NCBI RefSeq assembly: GCF_014673215.1
Contig: NZ_JACWMS010000004.1
Coordinates: forward strand, 434,001-498,000
Direction of reading: 5' to 3'
From: Gordonia hankookensis
GTDB lineage: Bacteria; Actinomycetota; Actinomycetes; Mycobacteriales; Mycobacteriaceae
Length of the DNA stretch: 64,000 bases
Both the position numbers and the translations under genes were made by a program. A model generated the notes under the pieces. It was given only the letters and a program-made list of their open reading frames with translations, searched no databases and was not told where the DNA came from. This document shows positions 53,876 through 63,209 of this stretch, piece by piece; the first letter of the stretch is position 1; the number at the start of each line of letters is the position of its first letter.

Positions 53876-53881
53876 ACTCTA
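53876..53881 (-). promoter_or_regulatory. -10 box (TAGAGT) of a probable leaderless mptB transcript
   Basis: On the minus strand TAGAGT is followed by 7 nt and then GTG 53868. No ribosome site is present. Confidence 0.55.
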
Positions 53882-53947
53882 GTGCCCCGTCCGCGCTGCG
53901 CGGACTCGCCACACGTGCCCGACCGGTCCCGCTCGGTAAGGGCAGCC

Positions 53948-53975
53948 TTGCTGGCATGCGGGAAGCAATTACGAC
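53948..53975 (+). promoter_or_regulatory. suf operon promoter (TTGCTG, 16 bp, TACGAC)
   Basis: TTGCTG (53948-53953) and TACGAC (53970-53975) are separated by 16 bp. The predicted start at about 53982-53984 falls within the SufR operator and only a few bases before the sufR GTG. Confidence 0.45.
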
Positions 53976-53990
53976 ACACTTGTGTTGTGA
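53976..53990 (+). promoter_or_regulatory. SufR operator (ACACT-N5-TGTGA)
   Basis: ACACT-TGTGT-TGTGA matches the inverted-repeat pattern reported for mycobacterial SufR. It sits over the predicted transcription start and the sufR GTG (53987), so binding of cluster-loaded SufR would block the operon. Confidence 0.75.
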
Positions 53991-54795
53991 AAACCATGAG
54001 GAGCGATACAGCGCTGCCCAAGGGCGCGCCTGCCGGCCCCTCGGACGGGGCGGCGAATGCCGGTCATCACGACGGGCAGACGCGTGCTGCCGTGATCTCT
54101 CTGCTGGTGGAGGACGGTCCGCTGACCGCGAGTGAGATCGCCGATCGCCTCGGCATCAGCGCCGCGGGTGTCCGACGTCACCTCGATGCACTCGCCGAGG
54201 CAGGCGACGTGGAGATCTCGTCCTCGGGGTTCGGGCGCCGTGGTCGCGGTCGTCCCGCCAAATGGTTCCAACTCACGGCGACCGGCCGCGGCAAGTTGCG
54301 TCACGCTTACGATGACCTCGCGGGCGCGGCGATGCGCAGACTGAGAACAGTGGGCGGTGAGTCCGCGGTCGAGGCGTTCGCCCGCGACCGGGTCGAGGAG
54401 ATCACCGCGAACGTCGTGCCCGCCGACGAGTCCGGATCGGTCGCCACCACGGTGAACGACATCGCCGACGCGTTGACCAGCGCGGGTTTCGCGGCCAACA
54501 CCCGCGAGGTCGGTACCGGGATGCAGATCTGCCAGCATCATTGTCCGGTTGCCCACGTGGCCACGGAGTTCCCGGAGCTCTGCGAGGCGGAGACCGCGGT
54601 CTTCACCGAACTGCTCGGTACCCACGTGCAGCGGCTGGCGACGATCGCGAACGGCGATTGTGTCTGTACCACCCATGTTCCGCTCCACCCCCCGCCGGAA
54701 GGGGCCACGGTCCCGTCCGACACCACCCAGACGACAGCGAGCGATGCACAGCCCGCATCCGCTCACCCGATGAAGACGAGTCGAAAGGCTTCGCG

Positions 54796-54799
<4 letters not shown>
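53987..54799 (+). CDS. sufR: Iron-sulphur-sensing transcriptional repressor SufR
   Basis: SufR (270 aa) represses the suf operon when it carries a [4Fe-4S] cluster. An ArsR/DeoR-like winged helix lies at about 33-85 (LTASEIADRLGISAAGVRRH). Cysteines lie at about 182, 186, 199, 225 and 227; the spacing of 186, 199 and 227 matches the three cluster ligands of the M. tuberculosis protein, and 225 is extra. GTG 53987 is chosen; ATG 53996 is an alternative that would leave the operator wholly upstream. It overlaps sufB by 4 nt. Confidence 0.93.
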
Positions 54800-56258
<1,459 letters not shown>

Positions 56259-56259
<1 letters not shown>

Positions 56260-57464
56260 TGGCAGATCCCACATTGCCCGTGTCGTCGACTCCGGTGGCA
56301 CCCGTCAACCGCGGCGAAGCCGCACCCGTCAACAAGGGGGAGATGTTCACCTCCTTCGACGTGGAGGCGTTCGAGGTGCCGAGTCCCCGCGAAGAGGTGT
56401 GGCGGTTCACCCCGTTCCGCCGGCTGCGCGGACTGCACGACGGTTCGGCTCAGCGCACCGCCGATCCGGTGTTCGAGATCTCCGGTACCGGCGAGGGCGT
56501 GACGGTGGAGACCGTCGGCCGCGACGACAAGCGTCTCGGCGAGGGCGGCATCCCGTTCGACCGGGTGTCGGCTCAGGCGTTCTCGTCGTTCACCGACGCC
56601 ACGGTGGTGACCGTCGGCCGTGAGGTCGAGCTGTCCGAGCCGGTCGTCGTCGAGGTGACCGGTCCGGGAGAGGGCGAGGTCGGCTTCGGCCACCTGCAGA
56701 TCCGCCTCGAGGCCTTCGCCCGCGCGGTGGTCGTGCTCGACCAGAAGGGCGGCGGAACGTACGCCGAGAACATCGAGTTCGTGGTCGGCGACAGTGCGGC
56801 CCTGACCGTGGTGAACGTGCACGACTGGGCGGACGACATGGTGCACGTGGCAGCGCATCATGTCCGGGTCGGACGCGATGCGGTGGTGCGGCACTTCGCG
56901 ATCAGCCTCGGCGGCAATCTCGTTCGGCTCTCTCCGGTGGTCCACTACGACGCACCCGGCGGCGACGTCGAGTTGTGGGGTCTGTACTTCGCCGATGCCG
57001 GCCAGCACCTCGAGCAGCGCCTCCTGGTCGATCACAGCCAGCCGAACTGCCGGTCGAACGTTGTCTACAAGGGCGCCCTGCAGGGCGACCTCACTGGTGA
57101 CCGCACCCGGGAGGCCCACACGGTCTGGATCGGCGACGTACTGATCCGTCCGGCGGCCGAGGGGACCGACACGTTCGAGCTCAACCGCAACCTGGTCCTG
57201 ACCGACAACGCCCGCGCCGACTCGGTGCCGAACCTGGAGATCGAGACCGGCGAGATCGTCGGTGCCGGACATGCCAGCGCAACCGGTCGATTCGACGACG
57301 AACAACTGTTCTACCTGCAGGCCCGAGGCATCCCGGAGGATCAGGCCCGTCGTCTGGTGATCCGTGGCTTCTTCCGCGAGATCATCGCCAAGATCGCCGT
57401 GCCCGACATCCGGGAACGGCTCGAGGCCGCCATCGAATACGAGCTCGAGATAGCCGGCGCCTGA
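56259..57464 (+). CDS. sufD: Fe-S cluster assembly protein SufD
   Basis: SufD (401 aa) pairs with SufB in the SufBC2D scaffold. The N-terminal helical part (PSPREEVWRFTPFRRLRG) precedes the beta-helix, and the conserved C-terminal segment has LEIETGEIVGAGHASATGRF, DDEQLFYLQARGI and the conserved His in GHASATG. Start and stop positions are normal; it overlaps sufB by 1 nt. Confidence 0.96.
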
Positions 57465-57515
57465 GCCGGCCAACGAGCACAGCCACACCCACGAGCATCG
57501 AGGAACACAACCACC

Positions 57516-58289
57516 GTGACCACACTGGAAATCCGTGACCTGCACGTCGACGTCGCGCAGAGCGACGCAGACGCCGAACCGATCCACATCCTCAAGGGTG
57601 TGAACCTGGCCGTGTCGTCGGGTGAGACGCACGCCATCATGGGCCCCAACGGCTCTGGCAAATCCACCCTGTCGTACGCGATCGCCGGCCACCCGAAGTA
57701 TCAGGTGACCCAGGGTTCCATCACCCTCGACGGCGAGGACGTCCTCGAGATGAGTGTGGACGAGCGCGCCCGCGCTGGGCTGTTCCTCGCGATGCAGTAC
57801 CCGGTCGAGGTGCCGGGGGTGTCGATGTCGAACTTCCTGCGGACCGCCGCCACCTCGGTGCGCGGCGAGGCGCCCAAGCTTCGTCACTGGGTCAAGGAGA
57901 CCAAGGAGGCGATGACGGCGCTGGAGATCGATCCGTCCTTCGGAGAGCGCAGCGTGAACGAAGGGTTCTCCGGCGGTGAGAAGAAGCGTCACGAGATCCT
58001 GCAGCTCGGCCTGCTCAAGCCCCGGATCGCCATCCTCGACGAGACCGACTCGGGCCTCGACGTCGACGCCCTCCGCGTCGTCAGTGAGGGTGTGAACCAG
58101 TACAAGGACCGCGAGAACGGTGGCGTCCTGCTGATCACCCACTACACGCGCATCCTGCGCTACATCCAGCCGGACTTCGTCCATGTGTTCGTGAACGGAC
58201 GCATCGTCGAGTCCGCCGGACCGGAGCTCGCCGACGAACTCGAAGAGAACGGTTACGTCCGCTTCACGTCGGCGGCCGCCGCCGGCTGA
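57516..58289 (+). CDS. sufC: Fe-S cluster assembly ATPase SufC
   Basis: SufC (257 aa) is the ABC-type ATPase of the scaffold. Walker A IMGPNGSGKSTLSYAIAGHP, the signature FSGGEKKRHEILQL and Walker B IAILDETDSGLDVDAL are intact, with the switch His in LLITHYTRIL. The GTG start lies 51 bp after sufD. Confidence 0.97.
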   Translation: MTTLEIRDLHVDVAQSDADAEPIHILKGVNLAVSSGETHAIMGPNGSGKSTLSYAIAGHPKYQVTQGSITLDGEDVLEMSVDERARAGLFLAMQYPVEVPGVSMSNFLRTAATSVRGEAPKLRHWVKETKEAMTALEIDPSFGERSVNEGFSGGEKKRHEILQLGLLKPRIAILDETDSGLDVDALRVVSEGVNQYKDRENGGVLLITHYTRILRYIQPDFVHVFVNGRIVESAGPELADELEENGYVRFTSAAAAG

Positions 58290-58315
58290 ACCCATTCGGT
58301 GAAGGAGGTACCGTC

Positions 58316-59620
58316 ATGACGCTCTCTCCCGAAACCGTCGCGCCGACATTGGATGTCGGACGACTGCGCGCGGACTTCCCGATCCTGTCGCGCACAGTTC
58401 GTGACGACAAGCCGTTGGTCTACCTTGACTCCGGTGCCACGTCCCAGCGCCCGGTGCAGGTGCTCGACGCCGAGCGTGATTTCCTGACGACGCACAACGC
58501 GGCTGTGCACCGAGGCGCGCACCAGCTCGCCGAAGAGGCGACCGACGCCTATGAGGGCGCGCGGGCATCCATCGCCGACTTCGTCGGCGCGACGCCCGAG
58601 ACGATCGTGTTCACCAAGAATGCGACAGAGGCGCTCAACCTGGTGACCTACACGCTCGGCGACGACCGGTCCGCCGCGGTGCTGGGCGGTCGCCCACTCG
58701 GTCCCGGGGACACCGTGGTGATCACCGAACTCGAGCACCACGCGAATCTGGTCCCATGGCAGGAACTCTGCCGCCGGACCGGTGCGACGCTGAAGTGGTT
58801 CGGCGTCACCGACGATGGCCGGATCGACCTCGATTCGCTGACGCTCGACGAGACCGTGAAGGTCGTCTCCTTCACCCACCAGTCCAACGTCACCGGTGCG
58901 GTGGCCGATGTGACCGAAATGGTCCGCCGGGCCCGCGAGGTCGGCGCGGTCGTGGTTCTCGACGCCTGCCAGTCGGTGCCGCACATGGCTGTCGATTTCG
59001 CCGCGCTCGGCGTCGATTTCGCCGCGTTCTCGGGGCACAAGATGTTCGGTCCGTCCGGCGTCGGTGTGCTCTACGGCCGGGCGGGTCTGCTGGATGCGTT
59101 ACCGCCCTTCATCACCGGTGGTTCGATGATCGAGACCGTGTCGATGGAGGTGTCCACGTATGCCCCGTCGCCACAGCGATTCGAGGCAGGCGTGCCGATG
59201 ACGTCGCAGGTCGTCGGGCTCGGCGCAGCTGTCGACTATCTGACCGCGATAGGTATGGATGCCGTTGCGGCGCACGAGCATCGACTCACCGCGTACGCGC
59301 TGGAACGACTTGCGGCAATCGATGGTCTCCGGATCGTCGGCCCGACCACTGCCGAGCAGCGGGGCGGTGCCGTCTCGTTTCTGGTCGATGGTCTGCACGC
59401 GCACGATCTCGGCCAGATCCTCGACGACGAGGGCGTCGCGATCCGTGTCGGACACCACTGCGCGTGGCCCCTGCACAAGCGCTTCGGGGTGGCCGCCACC
59501 GCGCGCGCCTCGTTTGCCGCGTACAACACCCTGCCCGAGGTCGACGCGCTCGCCGATGCGATCGTCAAGGCGCAGAACTTCTTCGGAGTGGTCGGGGCCA
59601 GCGCGAAGGGGGACCGCTGA
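58316..59620 (+). CDS. sufS: Cysteine desulphurase SufS
   Basis: SufS (434 aa) mobilises sulphur from cysteine. The PLP lysine is in FSGHKMFGPSGVGVLYG (about 243) and the catalytic cysteine in IRVGHHCAWPLHKRFGV (about 382), the class II pattern. NVTGAV and DACQSVPHMAVDF are further PLP contacts. The ATG is preceded by GAAGGAGG. It donates sulphur to SufU encoded next. Confidence 0.97.
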   Translation: MTLSPETVAPTLDVGRLRADFPILSRTVRDDKPLVYLDSGATSQRPVQVLDAERDFLTTHNAAVHRGAHQLAEEATDAYEGARASIADFVGATPETIVFTKNATEALNLVTYTLGDDRSAAVLGGRPLGPGDTVVITELEHHANLVPWQELCRRTGATLKWFGVTDDGRIDLDSLTLDETVKVVSFTHQSNVTGAVADVTEMVRRAREVGAVVVLDACQSVPHMAVDFAALGVDFAAFSGHKMFGPSGVGVLYGRAGLLDALPPFITGGSMIETVSMEVSTYAPSPQRFEAGVPMTSQVVGLGAAVDYLTAIGMDAVAAHEHRLTAYALERLAAIDGLRIVGPTTAEQRGGAVSFLVDGLHAHDLGQILDDEGVAIRVGHHCAWPLHKRFGVAATARASFAAYNTLPEVDALADAIVKAQNFFGVVGASAKGDR

Positions 59621-59622
59621 CG

Positions 59623-60093
59623 ATGCGGATGGAACAGATGTACCAGGAGGTGATCCTGGACCACTACAAGCACCCGCATGGCCGTGGACTGCGCGAACCG
59701 TTCGGCGCCGAGGTACATCATGTGAACCCGACGTGCGGCGACGAGGTGACCCTTCGAGTCGCGCTCTCCGCGGACGGATCGACCGTCGAGGACATCTCGT
59801 ATGACGGGCAGGGATGTTCGATCTCGCAGGCGTCGACCTCGGTGCTCCACGATCAGCTCGTCGGGCAGCCGGTCGACGAGGCCCTCACCACCCTGGACTC
59901 CTTCAACGCGATGATGACCTCGCGCGGCGCGGACGAGGGTGACGAGGATGTGATCGGTGACGGCGTCGCCTTCTCCGGCGTCAGCAAGTACCCGGCCCGC
60001 GTCAAGTGTGCTCTGCTGGGATGGATGGCGTTCAAGGACGCGTTGGCCCAGACAGTCGACAGAGATGAACCTTCAGAAGTGGAGTCGGTATGA
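59623..60093 (+). CDS. sufU: Zinc-dependent sulphur acceptor SufU
   Basis: SufU (156 aa) accepts persulphide from SufS. The three zinc/sulphur cysteines are in HVNPTCGDEVTLRV, YDGQGCSISQASTS and RVKCALLGWMAFKD, as expected, and the family's 18-21-residue insertion between the last two is present, which separates it from IscU. ATG 59623 lies 2 nt after the sufS stop. It overlaps sufT by 4 nt. Confidence 0.95.
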   Translation: MRMEQMYQEVILDHYKHPHGRGLREPFGAEVHHVNPTCGDEVTLRVALSADGSTVEDISYDGQGCSISQASTSVLHDQLVGQPVDEALTTLDSFNAMMTSRGADEGDEDVIGDGVAFSGVSKYPARVKCALLGWMAFKDALAQTVDRDEPSEVESV

Positions 60094-60449
60094 GTGACGA
60101 AACAACCACAGCACCGGAGGCCCCGACCACGTCGCTGCCTCAGCTCGAGGACGTCGAGGAGGCGATGCGCGACGTCGTCGATCCCGAACTCGGCATCAAC
60201 GTCGTGGACCTCGGTCTTGTCTACGGCATCGAGGTCACCGAAGAGGCGGTCGCCAAGATCGACATGACCCTCACCTCGGCGGCTTGTCCGCTCACCGACG
60301 TCATCGAGGATCAGTCGCGGGCGGCGCTGGTGAACAGCGGGCTGTGCACCGACATGGAGATCAACTGGGTCTGGATCCCGCCGTGGGGACCGGACAAGAT
60401 CACCGACGACGGGCGCGAACAGTTGCGGGCGCTGGGCTTCACGGTCTAG
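60090..60449 (+). CDS. sufT: Metal-sulphur cluster assembly factor (SufT/DUF59)
   Basis: This 119-residue MIP18-family protein helps mature Fe-S proteins. The core motif DVVDPELGINVVDLGLVYGI (about 28-47) and the conserved cysteine in LTSAACPLTDVIEDQ (about 66) are intact, followed by WIPPWGPDKITDDGREQLRA. It is the last gene of the suf operon. Confidence 0.95.
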   Translation: MSDETTTAPEAPTTSLPQLEDVEEAMRDVVDPELGINVVDLGLVYGIEVTEEAVAKIDMTLTSAACPLTDVIEDQSRAALVNSGLCTDMEINWVWIPPWGPDKITDDGREQLRALGFTV

Positions 60450-60468
60450 ATCTGGCGTCGCACGTCTG

Positions 60469-60927
60469 ATGCCTGCGACCGACGACGAGCGGTCCTCGAC
60501 CGAGGGCCGGTTCCGGCGCGTCCGCCGATGGCAGCCGCCCCGGTACGAGTCGCGCGTGGAGAAGATGATCCGCGAGGCCACCGAGCGCGGGGAGTTCGAC
60601 AACCTGCCCGGCATGGGTCGGCCTCTCGACCTGAGCGACGCCGACGACCCCGATTGGTGGGTCAAGCGGAAGATCCGCGACGAGAACCTGGATTCGTCGG
60701 CGCTGCTGCCGATGCCATTGCAGCTTCGTAAGGAAGCCCAGGGCTTCCCCGAGTCGCTGCGCGACATCGCCGACGAGAACGCGGTGCGCGACATCCTCAC
60801 GGATTTCAATCGGCGGGTGCGCGAGGCCCACCTGGGTTCACGTGCCGGCCTTCCCACGCTGATCACCGCCCACACCGTCGACGTCGACGACCTCGTGCGG
60901 CAATGGCGCGTTCTGCGGGCCGGATAG
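60469..60927 (+). CDS. DUF1992 (DnaJ-homologue-subfamily C28 type) protein
   Basis: This 152-residue protein has the DUF1992 signature ERGEFDNLPGMGRPLDLSDA (about 39-58) and WWVKRKIRDENL, and it is all helical and highly charged. No J domain is seen. The family occurs widely in bacteria and as part of eukaryotic DNAJC28; its role is unknown. It lies 19 bp after sufT and may be co-transcribed with the suf genes. Confidence 0.85.
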   Translation: MPATDDERSSTEGRFRRVRRWQPPRYESRVEKMIREATERGEFDNLPGMGRPLDLSDADDPDWWVKRKIRDENLDSSALLPMPLQLRKEAQGFPESLRDIADENAVRDILTDFNRRVREAHLGSRAGLPTLITAHTVDVDDLVRQWRVLRAG

Positions 60928-60943
60928 GCCGGGCGCGAGGCAG

Positions 60944-60972
60944 TTCGACAGCGCCGGAGACGTTGTTAGCCT
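60944..60972 (+). promoter_or_regulatory. Promoter (TTCGAC, 17 bp, TAGCCT) for the small acidic gene
   Basis: TTCGAC (60944-60949) and TAGCCT (60967-60972) are 17 bp apart, the best-spaced -35/-10 pair in the window. The start at about 60979 leaves a 35-nt leader with an AGAGGTG ribosome site before ATG 61014. Confidence 0.55.
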
Positions 60973-61013
60973 GGAGATGTACGGACCAACGCCAGTTTCG
61001 AAAGAGGTGCGCG

Positions 61014-61190
61014 ATGACCGTCGATGATGCGATCCCGTCGGCCGATGACGGCGATCTGATCGAACAGTCCATCGAGGTCGAACCCGATGGGGCAGAGGAC
61101 GATTCCGACGAATATCCGGTCACCAGCCGCGACACCGTCGAGGATGAGGCGGACGCGTTCGCACCCGTCAGCCGCGAACAGCGTCGCTGA
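61014..61190 (+). CDS. Small acidic protein of unknown function (58 aa)
   Basis: The frame MTVDDAIPSADDGDLIEQSI runs 58 residues, of which roughly a third are Asp or Glu, and ends SREQRR. It has no cysteine, no membrane segment and no recognised motif; it is probably disordered. A good promoter and an AGAGGTG ribosome site support expression. Its last 23 nt overlap the convergent lycopene cyclase gene. Confidence 0.6.
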   Translation: MTVDDAIPSADDGDLIEQSIEVEPDGAEDDSDEYPVTSRDTVEDEADAFAPVSREQRR

Positions 61191-62304
61191 CCGGTCGCCG
61201 TCCCGCCATTGCCCGCACGAGTGAGAGTCGTGTTGCGTGGTCGACGTGCGCGAACATCGTCGCCATCGCCGACAGCGTTCCGGTCAGGTCATCGCGACCC
61301 GTCAGATAGGCGCGCTGTCGCTCGACGGGCAGACGTGCGAACGTCGCGAAGAAGCGACGCGTCTGCTGCGCATCGAGTCCCAGCACAGCGCGCAGGCCGG
61401 CGGATCTGAGACGGTATACCGCGCGGGCCTGCGTGGGCCACAACGCACTCTGCGGATCCCGATCGGCGGCCACGGCATCCGCGACCACGTCGGCGGCCGT
61501 CAGCGAGGCGCCGATGCTGTAGCCCGTGGCAGGGTGCAACAGACCGCCACGAGAGCCGAACGGCTGCGGTCGGGTCTGCCACGGGGTCGGTGTGCCGTGC
61601 AGGGCGAAGGACACCGATTCCGTGTCCACCGCCGCCGCGACGAGCGGGCGGCCCAGTCGCCGCTCGAGTCGGGAGCGCAGCTGCGCTATCGACAGTGGTG
61701 GGTCTCCGGCGAGGCAGGTCTCCTCCAGGAGGAACCGCTCGTCGTCGAGGGGTACTGCATAGAGAAACGACGCGATGTGCAACCCGTCGTCCGGGGTGAC
61801 CGGGTCCCAGTCCATCAAGACGGCATCGGCCTCGCGAAGGATCGGTCGTGCTTGCTCATGTGACACCACCACCCCCCACGCCGTCTGGCGCGGTCCGCGG
61901 CCGGTCGTGCCCCGGGCATCGACGACCCGTGCGGTCCGGATCGTCCCCGACCCGGTGATCACATGATCATCTGCCACCACCTGTGCCGTCTCGGGGACGA
62001 TCCGCGCACCGTCGACGTCCAGGGCCCGGCGCAGGCCCGGGTTGTCGAAGACGGCGTAACCACGCTGGATGCGGACCGAGTCAGGTGCCCGGATCTCCAC
62101 CGAATCAGTCTGGGCGGACACGGTATCGCGGGGGATCCATGCGGGGATCTCGTCGGCCCAGCACGCGTAGGTCGGCCGCCACGGCCTGGTCGGGTGTGGA
62201 TCGACGAGCGTGACCTCGACGCCACGTTGCAGCAGACGGTGAGTCAGCGCGCGACCTGCTGGTCCCGCGCCGACCACCACGACATCGGTCATCGCGTCCG
62301 TCAC
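61168..62304 (-). CDS. crtL: Lycopene beta-cyclase
   Basis: The 378-residue flavoprotein cyclises lycopene ends in carotenoid synthesis. The dinucleotide-binding motif DVVVVGAGPAGRALTHRL is at the N-terminus. Further CrtL/CrtY features are YACWADEIPAWI, FDNPGLRRALD, DARGTTGRG, FLLEETCLAGDPPLSI and the GGLLHPATGYSIGASL stretch near residue 260. GTG 62304 is used; ATG 62292 would shorten it by 4. It lies 27 bp after the SDR on the same strand and may share its message. Confidence 0.92.
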   Translation of the reverse strand: MTDAMTDVVVVGAGPAGRALTHRLLQRGVEVTLVDPHPTRPWRPTYACWADEIPAWIPRDTVSAQTDSVEIRAPDSVRIQRGYAVFDNPGLRRALDVDGARIVPETAQVVADDHVITGSGTIRTARVVDARGTTGRGPRQTAWGVVVSHEQARPILREADAVLMDWDPVTPDDGLHIASFLYAVPLDDERFLLEETCLAGDPPLSIAQLRSRLERRLGRPLVAAAVDTESVSFALHGTPTPWQTRPQPFGSRGGLLHPATGYSIGASLTAADVVADAVAADRDPQSALWPTQARAVYRLRSAGLRAVLGLDAQQTRRFFATFARLPVERQRAYLTGRDDLTGTLSAMATMFAHVDHATRLSLVRAMAGRRPVSDAVRG

Positions 62305-62331
62305 ACGAGCGTCTGGGTCACAAGAACCGCG

Positions 62332-63123
62332 TCACATCGATCCGGTGGACAGCATGCCGCCGTCCACGTTCAGAGTCTCGCCGGTGATCCAGGCCGCCTC
62401 GTCGGAGGCCAGGAATGCGGCCGCGCGGGCGATGTCCTCCGGCTCGCCGAGCCGGCCGAGGGGGTAGCCCTTGAGCGCGCGCGCCTCGTTGTCGCCCGCG
62501 ATCAGATCGCTCGCGAACCGGGTCTTCACGATCGCCGGCGCGATGGCGTTGACCCGGATGTTGTTCGACCCGAGTTCCCAGGCGAGTTCCGAGGTCAGTC
62601 GGATCAATGCGGCCTTGGACGCCCCGTATGCGGCGATCACACCAGTCGAACGGATACCCGCGACCGACGAGATGTTCACCACCGCGCCGCCGTTGTCGCG
62701 CATCCCGGCCCGAAAAGCCTCCTGGATGAAGCCGAGTGCCGCGACCACGTTGGTGTCGAAGATCTTCCGGAACGCGGCCAGGTCGGCGTCCATCAGGGGG
62801 CCGAAGATCGGATTGATCCCGGTGTTGTTGACCAAGATGTCGATGCCGCCCTGTGCGACCGCCGCGGCCACCGCTTCGGCGCGGTGAGTTTCGTCACCGG
62901 TGTTGCCGGGCGTCGCGGTGACCTTCGCGCCGGACACCGCGGTGCGGATCTGGCCGGCCGCCTCCTCCAGCGGTTCGGGCTTGCGGCCGGTGATCACCAC
63001 CGCTGCGCCACGTCGCGCCAGTTCGGTGGCGATGGCGAGGCCGATTCCACGGCTCGCCCCGGTCACCAGTGCGGACTTGCCGGTCAGGTCAGAGGACATG
63101 TGTGTCGGTGTGGGTTCGCTCAC
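62332..63123 (-). CDS. Short-chain dehydrogenase/reductase (SDR)
   Basis: The 263-residue classical SDR has the cofactor motif ALVTGASRGIGLAIATELAR, NNTG in the middle, the catalytic Ser in VVNISSVAGIR and YGASKAAL with Tyr and Lys, and ends with WITGETLNVDGGMLSTGSM. The substrate cannot be told from sequence. The start at GTG 63123 is chosen because TACGGT ends 7 nt upstream; ATG 63099 is the more usual-looking alternative. Confidence 0.92.
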   Translation of the reverse strand: MSEPTPTHMSSDLTGKSALVTGASRGIGLAIATELARRGAAVVITGRKPEPLEEAAGQIRTAVSGAKVTATPGNTGDETHRAEAVAAAVAQGGIDILVNNTGINPIFGPLMDADLAAFRKIFDTNVVAALGFIQEAFRAGMRDNGGAVVNISSVAGIRSTGVIAAYGASKAALIRLTSELAWELGSNNIRVNAIAPAIVKTRFASDLIAGDNEARALKGYPLGRLGEPEDIARAAAFLASDEAAWITGETLNVDGGMLSTGSM

Positions 63124-63130
63124 GATCCTC

Positions 63131-63136
63131 ACCGTA
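63131..63136 (-). promoter_or_regulatory. -10 box (TACGGT) of a probable leaderless SDR transcript
   Basis: On the minus strand TACGGT is followed by 7 nt and GTG 63123, without a ribosome site. The ABC-F promoter faces the other way 60 bp off. Confidence 0.5.
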
Positions 63137-63195
63137 ATGGTCGCCTCGGGTGGCGGTGGAGCGGTCGGGCGGAAAAACGCATGGTCCTCCGCAGG

Positions 63196-63201
63196 TAGAC
63201 T
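63196..63201 (+). promoter_or_regulatory. -10 box (TAGACT) of a probable leaderless ABC-F transcript
   Basis: TAGACT ends 8 nt before GTG 63210, with no ribosome site between. Confidence 0.55.
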
Positions 63202-63209
63202 TGACCGCC

